DNA of 38,030 bases from an uncultured Clostridia bacterium. Its GTDB lineage: Bacteria > Bacillota > Clostridia > Peptostreptococcales > Anaerovoracaceae. The DNA is taken from assembly GCA_934277495.1 (NCBI GenBank), contig CAKQUI010000005.1:1-38030 (forward strand), read 5' to 3'. The notes beneath the pieces were generated by a model. The model was given only the letters and a program-made list of their open reading frames with translations. It was not told the origin of the DNA and ran no database searches. Within the stretch, counting starts at the first letter, position 1. Each line of letters starts with the position of its first letter. Below, one piece after another: positions 1 through 8,941 of the stretch. Position numbers and translations under genes: made by a program.

Positions 1-158
1 TTTCATGATATTTGCCCCCTTCAGATCATTCTCTTAATGATAACATACTTTATTGCAACCAGGTTGTCAAGGTAGCTTACCTGCAATCAATCTGTTATTC
101 TATTTGGAAAAATATAGTGGTCACAAAAGTCGGTCATTAGAAAAGACAAGTAGTTATA

Positions 159-187
159 TTGACAATAAAAATCTGATTTGTTAATAT
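159..187 (+). promoter_or_regulatory. Promoter of the plus-strand antitoxin-like RNA
   Basis: A -35 box TTGACA (159-164) is followed after 17 nt by TAATAT (182-187); an overlapping TATAAT lies just downstream. It points into a non-coding plus-strand stretch that ends in a strong hairpin. It is therefore the likely promoter of a small RNA converging on the toxin gene encoded on the minus strand. Bases 1-158 show no gene or recognisable element. Confidence 0.6.
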
Positions 188-196
188 AATTATATA

Positions 197-280
197 AAAG
201 TGCCACCGGTAGACGGTTGGTTCAGAAACAACTACTCAAAAGTAATCGCCTTATTGAACGCTGAGGCGGTTACTTTTTTG
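197..280 (+). ncRNA. Putative antisense RNA of a type I toxin locus
   Basis: A non-coding transcript of about 80 nt is predicted from the promoter at 159-187 to the hairpin and T-run at 240-279. It converges on the 34-residue toxin gene and overlaps its 3' end by about 40 nt, as RatA does with txpA. Its 5' part (GTGCCACC at 200-207, CGGTTGGTTC at 214-223) repeats, in inverted orientation, the leader of the toxin mRNA (454-485). The assignment is an inference from layout; no direct evidence of transcription exists. Confidence 0.5.
240..279. terminator. Bidirectional terminator shared by toxin and antitoxin RNAs
   Basis: The 11-bp stem pairs 240-250 with 265-275 (one G-T wobble) and has a T-run on the plus strand (274-279). 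The minus strand carries a shorter T-run (TTTT) past the stem. It overlaps the stop codon of the toxin gene, so both convergent RNAs probably end here. Confidence 0.75.
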
Positions 281-374
281 TGTTATTTATTATTTCTATC
301 AACAGTGTTACTACAATGCCAAGCACTGAAAATACTACTGTAAAAACGATAGTAAGTAACTCATAATCACTCAT
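270..374 (-). CDS. Small hydrophobic holin-like type I toxin peptide (34 aa)
   Basis: The ORF encodes a 34-residue peptide starting MSDYELLTIVFTVV and ending NNTKK: a short polar N-terminus, one hydrophobic helix (about residues 6-27) and a charged tail. This is the form of the 'putative holin-like toxin' peptides (TxpA/BsrE-like) of Bacillota, which damage the membrane and are silenced by an antisense RNA. The ATG at 374 is preceded by AAAGGAGG with a 9-nt spacer. About 190 nt of untranslated leader separate it from the helicase gene, and the leader contains small hairpins. The stop lies inside the bidirectional terminator. The convergent RNA is the probable antitoxin. The family is assigned by peptide form and locus layout, not by a search. 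Confidence 0.65.
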   Translation of the reverse strand: MSDYELLTIVFTVVFSVLGIVVTLLIEIINNTKK

Positions 375-453
375 AAGTACATCCCTCCTTTCTGTAACTC
401 CCTATACAGGAAGAACACTTAGTCAGAAGGATTGTGGTCCTTCTGCAAAGAAG

Positions 454-485
454 GAACCAACCGCCCACCGTGGTTCTGGTGGCAC
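454..485 (-). repeat. Toxin mRNA leader repeat, inverted copy of the antitoxin RNA 5' end
   Basis: On the minus strand this stretch reads GTGCCACC (485-478) and CGGTTGGTTC (463-454), the same two blocks that open the plus-strand RNA at 200-223. The two convergent transcripts therefore begin with related sequences, forming an inverted repeat around the toxin gene. The promoter preceding this copy is poor by eye (TAGAAT with no clear -35). Confidence 0.55.
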
Positions 486-494
486 GTATTTATT

Positions 495-516
495 CTAACA
501 AGACTGTCGAGCCTTG
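495..516 (-). terminator. Weak terminator-like hairpin after the helicase gene
   Basis: On the minus strand a 7-bp stem (516-510 with 505-499, one wobble, loop CGAC) lies about 50 nt past the helicase stop. It is followed by only a short T-rich tail, so termination here would be partial. Confidence 0.4.
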
Positions 517-563
517 CCGAGGATAAATATCTATTCCACGTTCGGATCCTCAAGATATCTTAT

Positions 564-3500
564 CTACCTGCACATGCTGCAGGCTGCTTTCTTTTCAAGA
601 GTTTCCTGCGGAACGTCAGGCAGATGTGATTCAGTATTTTTCTTTTCCATCAATGCCTCAAGTTCTTCCAGTCTTTTCTGCTTTGATGTAAGTTCATCCT
701 GCTTGACAAAAGGTATCTCAAGTTCATGCTTAGCATTTTCGAGCTTATCTTCAAGATTTGAAAGTTTCTCACGTTCATACTTGCATTTCTCCGGAAGTTT
801 ATCTAATACATTCTTAAGTCGAGTGATGATACCTGATGCTGAATCAGAAAGCTCTACACGATACTGCATATTGCCTTCTATTATCGCTGAATATTTTTTT
901 GAGAACAGACTCTCATTATAAAGAGACAGTTTGAAACCACAGAATTCACCTACCTGGATCGGCTCCGTTTTATAATCCTTCTTCATTCCCAAAAGGATAT
1001 CCAGTATAGCCTCTCCTGCTTCCTTACGATCTGTTATCACCATGCCTTTTAGCTGTATCGCAAAATCATCGCTGCTGCATGATCTATATACGCTGATATC
1101 CTGCTCAAGCATCTGTATCCGTTCCTTACATGATCCTATTTCCCTTGGATATTTTTTATGTATGCTGTCTTCAAGCGAATATTTCTGATTATCATAGTTT
1201 GTCTTCAGCAGTTTGAGTCTGCTCACATCTGTTGTAAGCTCCATGATTTCCTTTATAGCCGGATCTCCTGCTGCAAGCGCCTTGACTTCTGCGTAAGACA
1301 ATGCCGCCTCATCCACATCCTCACAGCTTCTTGCCGGGGTTTTGCTTGTCATTATCTGTGATATTGATTTCTGCTTGTTCTCTATTATCTGCCAGCTATA
1401 TGAGTCGAATGTAGATTCAGTGACATACCTGAATATTTTTACCTTTTCATTTCGGTTTCCCTGCCTGAGTATACGACCCTCCTGCTGTTCTATGTCCGCC
1501 GGTCGCCATGGTACATCTATATGATGCAACGCTATCAGTCTGTCCTGGACATTGGTTCCTGCACCCATAGTTGAAGTAGAACCGATCAGCACTCTGACGT
1601 CGCCTCGTCTTACTTTACCGAACAACGCTTCTTTTTTTGCTTCAGTATTTGCATCCTGTATGAATGCTATCTCATTTTCCGGTATTCCTTCCCTTACAAG
1701 GCAGGTCTTTATCTCATCATACATATTGAAATCCTTTTTCGAAGCCGGTGTTGAAAGATCACAGAAAACCAGCTGCGTAGATTTTTCGTCAGAAGTATCT
1801 TCCCATATCTCATAGATATTCCTGCTGCATGCAACTGCCTTTCCGTTTTCGCTTTTTTCGAAACTCTCATCTATCAATCGTTCATCAAGTGCCACTTTCC
1901 TGCCGTCAGTGGTTATCCTGAGCATATTGTCATCTGAAGGGTCCACACTTCCGTTTCTGACCTTCTCGGCTCTCTTTCCTAATTCATTTATCAATTCCCT
2001 CTGTGTTTCATTGGGTTCTAATACCACGTCTATATATTCTGCTTCAGGGACAGGCAGATTCAATACATCCGCAGTTTTGATATCTGCAGTTTCCTTAAAG
2101 AGCGTCATCAGCTCCGGCAGATTGTGAAACTTGGCAAATCTCGTTTTCAGTCGGAAACCGTTTCCTTCGGGAGATATCTCACTTGATGTCACTGTTTCAC
2201 CAAAGGTAGACGCCCAGCTGTCAAAATGCAGGAGTCCTGTTTCTTCAAGTTTGTCATACTGAAGATATCGCTGCATTGTATAAAGTTCCGTCATCGAGTT
2301 GCTCACCGGAGTCCCTGTTGCAAAGGTTATCCCTTTCCCGCCTGTGATCTCGTCTATGTATCTGCATTTTGCAAACATATCAGATGATTTATATGCTGCA
2401 GATGTACTGACACCTGCTACATTGTTCATTTTAGTAGTAAGCATGAGATTTTTGTAATTGTGAGCCTCATCAACAAAAAGCCTGTCTATCCCAAGTTCTT
2501 CAAACGAAACTGTTGAATCTTTTTTTGTCGAGTCATTCATCTTCTTGATCTGTGACTCCAGGTGTTTTTTCTGACGTTCAAGCTGTTTGATCGTAAAAGT
2601 TTCTCCGTTGCGTGCTCTTGCCTGATCAAGCTCATCCATTATTCCGTTAAGCTGACTGTTTATGAAATTTCTTTGTCTTTCTTCGGACAATGGTATTTTT
2701 TCAAACTGTGAATGACCTATGATAACTGCATCATAATCTCCTGTAGCGATCCTGCTGCAGAACTTTTTCCTGTTTGCCGGAGTAAAATCACTCTTCTGCG
2801 TTGCCAGTACATTTGCTGCAGGATAAAGACGCATAAATTCAGCTGCCCATTGATCTATAAGATGATTAGGTACAACAAACATTGCTTTTTTTGAAAGACC
2901 TATACGATTCTGCTCCATACATGCCGTTATCATTTCAAATGTCTTTCCTGCTCCTACAACATGTGCCAGCAGTGTATTACCTCCGAAGATCTGTCTTGCA
3001 ACTGCATCTTTCTGGTGTGGCTTAAGTGAGATTTCCGGATTCATTCCCGGAAACTGCAGCCTGCTGCCATCATACTCTCTTGCAACACTGGAATTGAAAA
3101 TCCTGTTGTACTTCTCGCACAATAAGTTTCGCCTGTCCATATCTTTCCATATCCATGATTTGAACTTTTCCTTCAGCATGTCCTGCTTCTGCCTTGCAAT
3201 AGCTGTTTCTTTAGGATTCAGCCGTCTTACCTCTTTACCGTCTTCCTCAAAGATGTCATATATTTGCGTTGCCTTGAGATTAAGGGCATCCTCAAGAAGT
3301 TTATATGCATTCACCCTGTCTGTACCATATGTCAGCTTAACAGTTGTACTGGTGTCAACACTTTTTCCTTTTATGTTCCACACACCGGTAGCATCCGAAT
3401 ACATACATTTCATATAACCGTACTTGAAATTAGATAAAGGCGTTTTCAATTCTTCTGCCATAAAGTCTTCTATAAAGCCAGGATCGATCCAGGTACAGCC

Positions 3501-6500
3501 AAGACCTATATCTATATCTGCTGCGGCCAAAGGCTGCGGCATTGCAGCTTCAAGTGCTGCCACATGCTTATCATAATATGAATCATTTTGTGCAAGATTC
3601 CTCATACTTTCGAGTTTCAGGCGGATGTTGCCTGATAAAAATTCATCTGCAGTAAGATAAGATATGCCGTTTCCGTCCGGCACCCTGTATATCTGACCAT
3701 CAAGTTCTGCTTCTATTTCATTTCTGCTCTTTTCAGATATCTGCATCATGTACTCCATATCGACCATACCTTTTTCTACAAGTGATGCTGCAAGGGCGTC
3801 TGATGATGTATCTGTATGGAGTACAGGCTCATACTTAGCAACTGTCCGTTTATGGAAAATATCAGCTTTTCCTATGAGTTTTCCTGCATCATCGACCACC
3901 TCCAGAGATGACAACAGAGGGTATGAATCGTCTTCATTAAATGCGAGCTTGTTTCCACGGCTGTTTATTATCCCATACTCTGATGTGAATTTATCATATG
4001 CCTCCTCCAGATTTTTCTGGCGAGCCTTTATGTCTTCATCAGAAAACCCATCAAGCTGCATTTTTATGATATCCCTTGTTATATCCCGAAGTTCTATCAT
4101 ACCTGTGATGCGGTTTTTCCTTGCTCCTGTCACATCACATTTTTTCATGATATTATTTTCACGAAAGTATATATCATCATTGACTTTCGTATAGCTGAAA
4201 TTCCTTACATCAGGATCTGCAGGAAGGACTTCTTCATAATCATCTATATCTTCCCGATACCCGCTGCCGATTTCAAGAGTTTTATCTGACTGGCTTTCTG
4301 ATATATTCTCAAGACACTTTTCAAGTGTTTTCTCATCATTCGAAACACATGTGACCACAGGACCATATGCCCCGCTTACTTCCCTGAGGTCTCCTGCTAT
4401 CATGTCCGGATTTTCTACAAAGTAGTTGTTTATCTCGTAGCCATTAATATCCCTGCCTGTCCTTACCCATTCCGGATCATGTACTTCTACAGCTTCACGC
4501 TTTCTCAGGAATATGATATCTGACGTCACCTTTGTACCTGCCGCAGCTGAAAACACATTATTGGGGAGTCTGACAGCACCGATCATATCAGCTCGCTGTG
4601 CAATGTAACGTCTTGCTTTAGAGTTTTTCTTATCAAGAGTTCCCTTTGATGTAACAAAAGCAATGATGCCTCCGGGTTTTACTTTATCGAGCGTCTTCGC
4701 AAAGAAATAGTCATGTATCAGAAAATTCTCTTTGTCATATCGCTTATCGTTCACCTTGAAATCACCAAAAGGTATATTCGAAACTGCAAGATCGAAATAA
4801 CCATCCGGATATTCTGCTTCCTCAAAGCCTTTATTAAGTATTTTTGCATTCGGATAAAGTTTACTTGCGATCCGGGCTGATATCGGATCAAGCTCAGTTC
4901 CATAAAACTGACTGCCACTGGTATCCATCGGCCGGTTTCCTATGAAGTTGCCGGTACCACAGGACGGTTCAAGTATCCTGCCCTTACGGAATCCCAATTT
5001 ACCTACAGTCCTGTATATTCCCTCGATCACTTCCGGCGGTGTATAAAAAGCAGTCAGTGTAGACTGCCTTGCTGCATCATATTCACTGTCGTCAAGCAGT
5101 GATTTGAGCTGCTCATACTCAGTATTCCAGCTTTCTTTGCTGCTGTCAAAAGCGTCTGCAAGCCCGCCCCAGCCTACATATCGAGAAAGTATATCCTGTT
5201 CTTCTTTTGTAGCATTTCTATTCTCACTTTCTATCTGTTTCAAAGTCTGTATCGCCTGAATGTTCTGCTGGAATTTTTCTTTCGGAAGGAACCCTTTGCT
5301 ATTACCTCCTCTACTGCTTGTTCTGTAATCTGATATATCAGTTATGATATCCTGTTCAGATTCTCTGTCAGGCAGCTGTACCTCAGATCCTGCATCTGCA
5401 GGTGCCTGTTTTTCCGCTTTTTTATGGACATCTTCGATAGCATCCTTTGCATTATCCGAAAGATCCGGAAACCAGTCCGGTTCCGTAGATATCATCTCAT
5501 CAAGCAGAACACGATCATCATCAGACAATGCAGCATTTTTCTCCAGAAACGGTAAAAAAACATCAAAACCTTCTATGATCCCCTCGATTTTTTCCTGGAA
5601 ATAATCATCTCCCTGCGATTTCCAGAATTCATGCAACGATTCATTCGTTGATTCATATTTATAATAATCCCTTATGTGTTCAATAAGATTTTGCTGACCG
5701 TCTCCAAGATCATATCTTCCTTCATAATGAAAGTCTTTTCCATTGATGACAGCATCTATGACATAGTATGTTTTATGGTAATACCTCAGTTCTCCATCTG
5801 CTGCATCACGTTCCCTGTTCTGTTTCATATCAAGATAACCGAGAAATTCATTCGCAACAGAAAATGGGATCTCCGTATACCGTTCTTCAAAATCGAACTC
5901 GCCATTATCCTTTTCTATGCGTCTGTAAAAAGCAGGATGTTCACTGAAATCAATTCTGATTTTCACTTCATCTTCTGCTTGTCCATCCGTCACAGATGCT
6001 TCTACTTTTTCTATCTTCAGATCTTCCAGATCAGCAGCATTATCTTTTTTATCCCTCCATTCTTCATACGACTCTATTTCAGTCTTATAAAGGTATCTGC
6101 CAGACTCCACAAGTTTCCTGATCCTGTTGGCAGCCTCTCTGTAGGTTATCAGTTTCTTTGCCGGATCGTCACCATGCCTGCTTGAAAGAAGTATCCCATT
6201 TGAGTTATGATCTTCCCATATGTCGAGCCCATGTATCACAGAGCTGCATCCACCTATGCCATACTCTGATTTTAAAAACTTCACATTCTCTTCGATACTG
6301 TGATCCTCACTGAAATGTTCATATATACGATATTTACCCTGACCTACATTATTGCCTCTTATAAGCACCTGATCGATTATTTCATCTGATATATAAAAAG
6401 CACTTTTTTTCTCACGATCATCACTTTCAGGCAGCAGCGACAGCTGGGCCATGTCTTTTTCTCCTGATTTGTATATATCATCAAGCAGTTTATTCGCATA

Positions 6501-7907
6501 TATGAGCCGTGCTACATTATGCCACGTTTCAAAAGTCGCTGATTCCATAGAACTTTCAGTACCACTATACAGAAGGATCCCATTTTTATATTTTATGATT
6601 CCTGCAGTGCCTGAAGGTGTATTTATTTCTGCCTTATCAGGAAACGCAGACCATAGATAGCCTTTTTCCCTGTACTGTGTACATTTTTCGATACTGTTGA
6701 ATCGCTCCCTGAGCGTTTCTATATTTATTCCATTAAAAAAAGGAACTCTGTCAAGAAATTCCTTTTTTAGATCCTGGTTATTGAGGTATGGTATGTCACG
6801 ATGTTCTTTAAGTGCATCATATACCTTGTTCTTTAGCTGTATATCAGATCCTCGATCACTATCTGCTCCGCTTCGTGCTTTATCCTGTTGACCATCTGCA
6901 CCCATTTCATCTGATCGTTCTTTTTCAGTTCCTCCGTCACGCCTTCCTTTTTCTTCATCTGCTCCATGATCCTGTCTAACATCTCGTTCGCCTGCCTGTT
7001 TATATCCATCAGATATTCCTTCGAGTTCCCGTCGAACATCATGTGATTGTATTCCCTTTTCCTGTGTTCCCTCATGAATCTCGCTCTCATCCGGCCGTAT
7101 TTGCCGATATCGCCCTCCGGTCCTACTTCTATCTGAGGATAAAGCATCCCGTCTTCTCCCATCTTGTACTGTAAATCCATTTTGTTGTTCCTCCCTTTCT
7201 CCGCTTTCACGCTTTAAAGCATTGTATCTCATTTTTTCAGCCGATGCAATACCTTTTTCGATATCTGCTACTATTATTTTTACTTCGTTGAGTTCCTGTC
7301 TTGCGGCTGTTGTAGTTTCTATACCGATATTGATGAAAGTCTCTCTGTCGATATCTGATATTTTACTCAGATCCACATGCGGCAGTATTTCTTCCCTTGA
7401 GAAATTACATCTTGAAAGTATTTTGTACAGTATCGTGCCTTCTATAAATTCCTGATATCCTCTGAATTTCTCATCTACAGCGATTATATCCTCAGTTAAT
7501 GTTTCTGCTCTTGATTTCATATATCCTATGAAATCCTGGCTGCCATCACCAAGCTGATCTGCCGCTTTGCCTATGTATTCCGTCTTCATGTCCCATATCC
7601 ATGGGATCTGCCCGCCTGATGTTGCCGAGACATCGAACACATATCTTACCTTTTCACCATCCTGTATAAGACCTATGCCTCTGGATCCACGCCTTACATA
7701 CCTTTTAGTTCGCTTCGCCCAGAAATCATATGATGCACAGGCTAATGTGCGTGGTTGCTGTGCATATATCAGAACCTGTTCGAAAAACTCATACTTATAC
7801 ATCATCCTGCTTCCGTCAAGAAACTCCATGAATTTCTCCTGGCTTTCAGAAATACTGCTGTATGTTTCTTCGAGCAGCTCTTTCGCCTTTTTGTATTTTA
7901 TCGCCAT
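564..7907 (-). CDS. Giant ArdC-like / DNA methylase / SNF2-type helicase protein
   Basis: This 2447-residue protein belongs to the giant methylase-helicase class carried by Tn1549-type elements, thought to protect or process transferred DNA. In order: an ArdC-like ssDNA-binding N-terminus (residues 1-170); a polar Arg/Asp/Gly-rich linker (about 236-360); a middle region; an adenine-specific methyltransferase fold with motif I EPSCGTGNF (about 975) and a catalytic NIPF (about 1040, in place of NPPF); and a superfamily 2 helicase with Walker A GAGKT (about 1650), DEAH (about 1810), TGTPVSNS and motif VI EQQEGRILRQGN (about 2138). The C-terminus is helical and Lys/Glu-rich. The ATG is preceded by AAGAAGGG. 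That site overlaps the stop region of the CD1845-like gene, so the two are probably co-expressed. The linker overlaps tnpV in another frame. Methylation target and direction of unwinding cannot be read from the sequence. Confidence 0.9.
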   Translation of the reverse strand: MAIKYKKAKELLEETYSSISESQEKFMEFLDGSRMMYKYEFFEQVLIYAQQPRTLACASYDFWAKRTKRYVRRGSRGIGLIQDGEKVRYVFDVSATSGGQIPWIWDMKTEYIGKAADQLGDGSQDFIGYMKSRAETLTEDIIAVDEKFRGYQEFIEGTILYKILSRCNFSREEILPHVDLSKISDIDRETFINIGIETTTAARQELNEVKIIVADIEKGIASAEKMRYNALKRESGEREEQQNGFTVQDGRRRDALSSDRSRTGGRYRQIRPDESEIHEGTQEKGIQSHDVRRELEGISDGYKQAGERDVRQDHGADEEKGRRDGGTEKERSDEMGADGQQDKARSGADSDRGSDIQLKNKVYDALKEHRDIPYLNNQDLKKEFLDRVPFFNGINIETLRERFNSIEKCTQYREKGYLWSAFPDKAEINTPSGTAGIIKYKNGILLYSGTESSMESATFETWHNVARLIYANKLLDDIYKSGEKDMAQLSLLPESDDREKKSAFYISDEIIDQVLIRGNNVGQGKYRIYEHFSEDHSIEENVKFLKSEYGIGGCSSVIHGLDIWEDHNSNGILLSSRHGDDPAKKLITYREAANRIRKLVESGRYLYKTEIESYEEWRDKKDNAADLEDLKIEKVEASVTDGQAEDEVKIRIDFSEHPAFYRRIEKDNGEFDFEERYTEIPFSVANEFLGYLDMKQNRERDAADGELRYYHKTYYVIDAVINGKDFHYEGRYDLGDGQQNLIEHIRDYYKYESTNESLHEFWKSQGDDYFQEKIEGIIEGFDVFLPFLEKNAALSDDDRVLLDEMISTEPDWFPDLSDNAKDAIEDVHKKAEKQAPADAGSEVQLPDRESEQDIITDISDYRTSSRGGNSKGFLPKEKFQQNIQAIQTLKQIESENRNATKEEQDILSRYVGWGGLADAFDSSKESWNTEYEQLKSLLDDSEYDAARQSTLTAFYTPPEVIEGIYRTVGKLGFRKGRILEPSCGTGNFIGNRPMDTSGSQFYGTELDPISARIASKLYPNAKILNKGFEEAEYPDGYFDLAVSNIPFGDFKVNDKRYDKENFLIHDYFFAKTLDKVKPGGIIAFVTSKGTLDKKNSKARRYIAQRADMIGAVRLPNNVFSAAAGTKVTSDIIFLRKREAVEVHDPEWVRTGRDINGYEINNYFVENPDMIAGDLREVSGAYGPVVTCVSNDEKTLEKCLENISESQSDKTLEIGSGYREDIDDYEEVLPADPDVRNFSYTKVNDDIYFRENNIMKKCDVTGARKNRITGMIELRDITRDIIKMQLDGFSDEDIKARQKNLEEAYDKFTSEYGIINSRGNKLAFNEDDSYPLLSSLEVVDDAGKLIGKADIFHKRTVAKYEPVLHTDTSSDALAASLVEKGMVDMEYMMQISEKSRNEIEAELDGQIYRVPDGNGISYLTADEFLSGNIRLKLESMRNLAQNDSYYDKHVAALEAAMPQPLAAADIDIGLGCTWIDPGFIEDFMAEELKTPLSNFKYGYMKCMYSDATGVWNIKGKSVDTSTTVKLTYGTDRVNAYKLLEDALNLKATQIYDIFEEDGKEVRRLNPKETAIARQKQDMLKEKFKSWIWKDMDRRNLLCEKYNRIFNSSVAREYDGSRLQFPGMNPEISLKPHQKDAVARQIFGGNTLLAHVVGAGKTFEMITACMEQNRIGLSKKAMFVVPNHLIDQWAAEFMRLYPAANVLATQKSDFTPANRKKFCSRIATGDYDAVIIGHSQFEKIPLSEERQRNFINSQLNGIMDELDQARARNGETFTIKQLERQKKHLESQIKKMNDSTKKDSTVSFEELGIDRLFVDEAHNYKNLMLTTKMNNVAGVSTSAAYKSSDMFAKCRYIDEITGGKGITFATGTPVSNSMTELYTMQRYLQYDKLEETGLLHFDSWASTFGETVTSSEISPEGNGFRLKTRFAKFHNLPELMTLFKETADIKTADVLNLPVPEAEYIDVVLEPNETQRELINELGKRAEKVRNGSVDPSDDNMLRITTDGRKVALDERLIDESFEKSENGKAVACSRNIYEIWEDTSDEKSTQLVFCDLSTPASKKDFNMYDEIKTCLVREGIPENEIAFIQDANTEAKKEALFGKVRRGDVRVLIGSTSTMGAGTNVQDRLIALHHIDVPWRPADIEQQEGRILRQGNRNEKVKIFRYVTESTFDSYSWQIIENKQKSISQIMTSKTPARSCEDVDEAALSYAEVKALAAGDPAIKEIMELTTDVSRLKLLKTNYDNQKYSLEDSIHKKYPREIGSCKERIQMLEQDISVYRSCSSDDFAIQLKGMVITDRKEAGEAILDILLGMKKDYKTEPIQVGEFCGFKLSLYNESLFSKKYSAIIEGNMQYRVELSDSASGIITRLKNVLDKLPEKCKYEREKLSNLEDKLENAKHELEIPFVKQDELTSKQKRLEELEALMEKKNTESHLPDVPQETLEKKAACSMCR
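6833..7180 (-). CDS. tnpV: TnpV-like protein nested in the helicase gene in another frame
   Basis: A complete 115-residue ORF on the same strand as the helicase, shifted by one base, starts at ATG 7180. It is preceded by AAAGGGAGG with a 9-nt spacer, a strong ribosome site inside the helicase coding sequence. The ORF is open for 10 more codons upstream, but the ribosome site favours this start. The protein shows the hallmarks of TnpV proteins of clostridial transposons (Tn4451 group): GKYGRMRARFMREHR, KEGVTEELKKNDQMKWV, then MVNRIKHEAEQIV and a final ELIY-like end (EDLIYS). The family's role is poorly known. The overlap covers helicase residues about 243-359, the low-complexity linker. Conservation of a family motif plus a proper ribosome site argue for real dual coding rather than a chance ORF. 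Confidence 0.8.
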   Translation of the reverse strand: MDLQYKMGEDGMLYPQIEVGPEGDIGKYGRMRARFMREHRKREYNHMMFDGNSKEYLMDINRQANEMLDRIMEQMKKKEGVTEELKKNDQMKWVQMVNRIKHEAEQIVIEDLIYS

Positions 7908-7924
7908 GTCTTATCCCTTCTTTG

Positions 7925-8224
7925 TTACACCCACAGTCTGGCTAAGGCCTTATTCAGATATTCAAGAAGACCTACTGCAATGCCTCCGATCATAGGTACC
8001 GCTACCATTCGTACGCAATACAGTATTATCGTTATAAGTTCTGCTTTAGTTGCAACATCTGCAATATAGCAGCAGATTCCTATAAATGTAGCAAGTCCTC
8101 CAAGTATGATACCCAGTGCTGCTGCAGCTCCACACACCCACTTCAATACTCCCTGTACTATCGAAAGCAGTACTATTACCGGAACAACTATCACTCTTAA
8201 GACCCATTTGAAAAATTTCTTCAT
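7925..8224 (-). CDS. CD1845-like small membrane protein
   Basis: This 99-residue protein has a Lys-rich start and three or so hydrophobic helices (about residues 10-27, 30-55 and 66-88). It sits directly upstream of the helicase gene. Size, form and neighbours match the CD1845-type membrane proteins of Tn1549/CTn-like elements, whose role in conjugation is unknown. The ATG at 8224 has AGGGAG 5 nt upstream; an in-frame GTG two codons earlier overlaps that ribosome site and is unlikely to be used. The 91 nt upstream carry a TACAAT box that might serve as a weak promoter (TTTAAA 17 nt before it), but this is uncertain. Confidence 0.6.
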   Translation of the reverse strand: MKKFFKWVLRVIVVPVIVLLSIVQGVLKWVCGAAAALGIILGGLATFIGICCYIADVATKAELITIILYCVRMVAVPMIGGIAVGLLEYLNKALARLWV

Positions 8225-8315
8225 TTGCACTCCCTGATATATCCATAAGCCAACTATAAAACAACCTGTGGTCTCTATTGTATCATGTTTTAGTGTCCAT
8301 TTAAACGGACTGAAC

Positions 8316-8930
8316 TCAGCGTTCTTTCATGCCATGTATCATCTTCTCGCTTTTTACGTCTTCACGATCCTTACGATTCCTTTCTTTCTTACTGTGCCTT
8401 AGTTCCTTTATATCATTGCCTTCTGCCTCGAATTTGACCCTTAAATAATATGGATCCTCCATATCCATAGCTTTTTCGATATCATCTATCCTTCGTGCAA
8501 GCACATCTATTACGTTACGCATATCATGTACCTGGTTGCAGTAAAAACCATAGATCATTCGATTGATTTCGTGTTCTTCTTTTTGCAGTTCCTTTGCCCT
8601 CTCATTTACAAGCATCTGCTCACGGAATTCCTCAGGAGATATTTTCCTGGTATTATCCAGTCCCAGACCAAAATCATTGTTTATTTTCTCGACAGCCTCC
8701 CGGAAACCAAGAGAAAAGAATTTTTCTACAAAATTGATGATATCTCCATGTTCGCCACAGCCGAAGCAATGAAAAACACCTTTCCTTGCGATCATGGACG
8801 GCGACTTTTCATTATGAAATGGACAGATCGCAAAACCTCTCTGATTGAACTTTATGCCATAGTATTCCATTCCTTCCCTTATATCTACTCTGTCTTTTAT
8901 TGCAGCTATTGTATCACTGTTTATTACCAT
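8316..8930 (-). CDS. CHC2 zinc-finger (primase-like) protein without a catalytic domain
   Basis: The N-terminal 100 residues of this 204-residue protein match the CHC2 zinc domain of DnaG primases: C36-P-F-H39 followed by F-H-C55-F-G-C58-GEHGDII, the four expected zinc ligands. The rest is a charged helical tail (about 100-204) with no TOPRIM domain, so it cannot be a complete primase. Stand-alone CHC2 proteins are common in conjugative elements and probably bind DNA during replication of the transferred strand. The ATG has AAGGTGA 6 nt upstream, and the gene follows the previous stop by only 11 nt. Confidence 0.85.
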   Translation of the reverse strand: MVINSDTIAAIKDRVDIREGMEYYGIKFNQRGFAICPFHNEKSPSMIARKGVFHCFGCGEHGDIINFVEKFFSLGFREAVEKINNDFGLGLDNTRKISPEEFREQMLVNERAKELQKEEHEINRMIYGFYCNQVHDMRNVIDVLARRIDDIEKAMDMEDPYYLRVKFEAEGNDIKELRHSKKERNRKDREDVKSEKMIHGMKER

Positions 8931-8941
8931 GGTCAGTCACC

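Noticed and set aside
514..921. Plus-strand open frames across the helicase and other long minus-strand genes
   Set aside because: They lack ribosome sites and family motifs, are rich in Ser/Phe/Leu as expected for the reverse strand of these genes, and lie entirely within well-supported genes.
8046..8264. Second minus-strand frame over the CD1845-like gene
   Set aside because: No ribosome site fits its start, and the translation is low-complexity. The other frame has AGGGAG and matches a known type of membrane protein.
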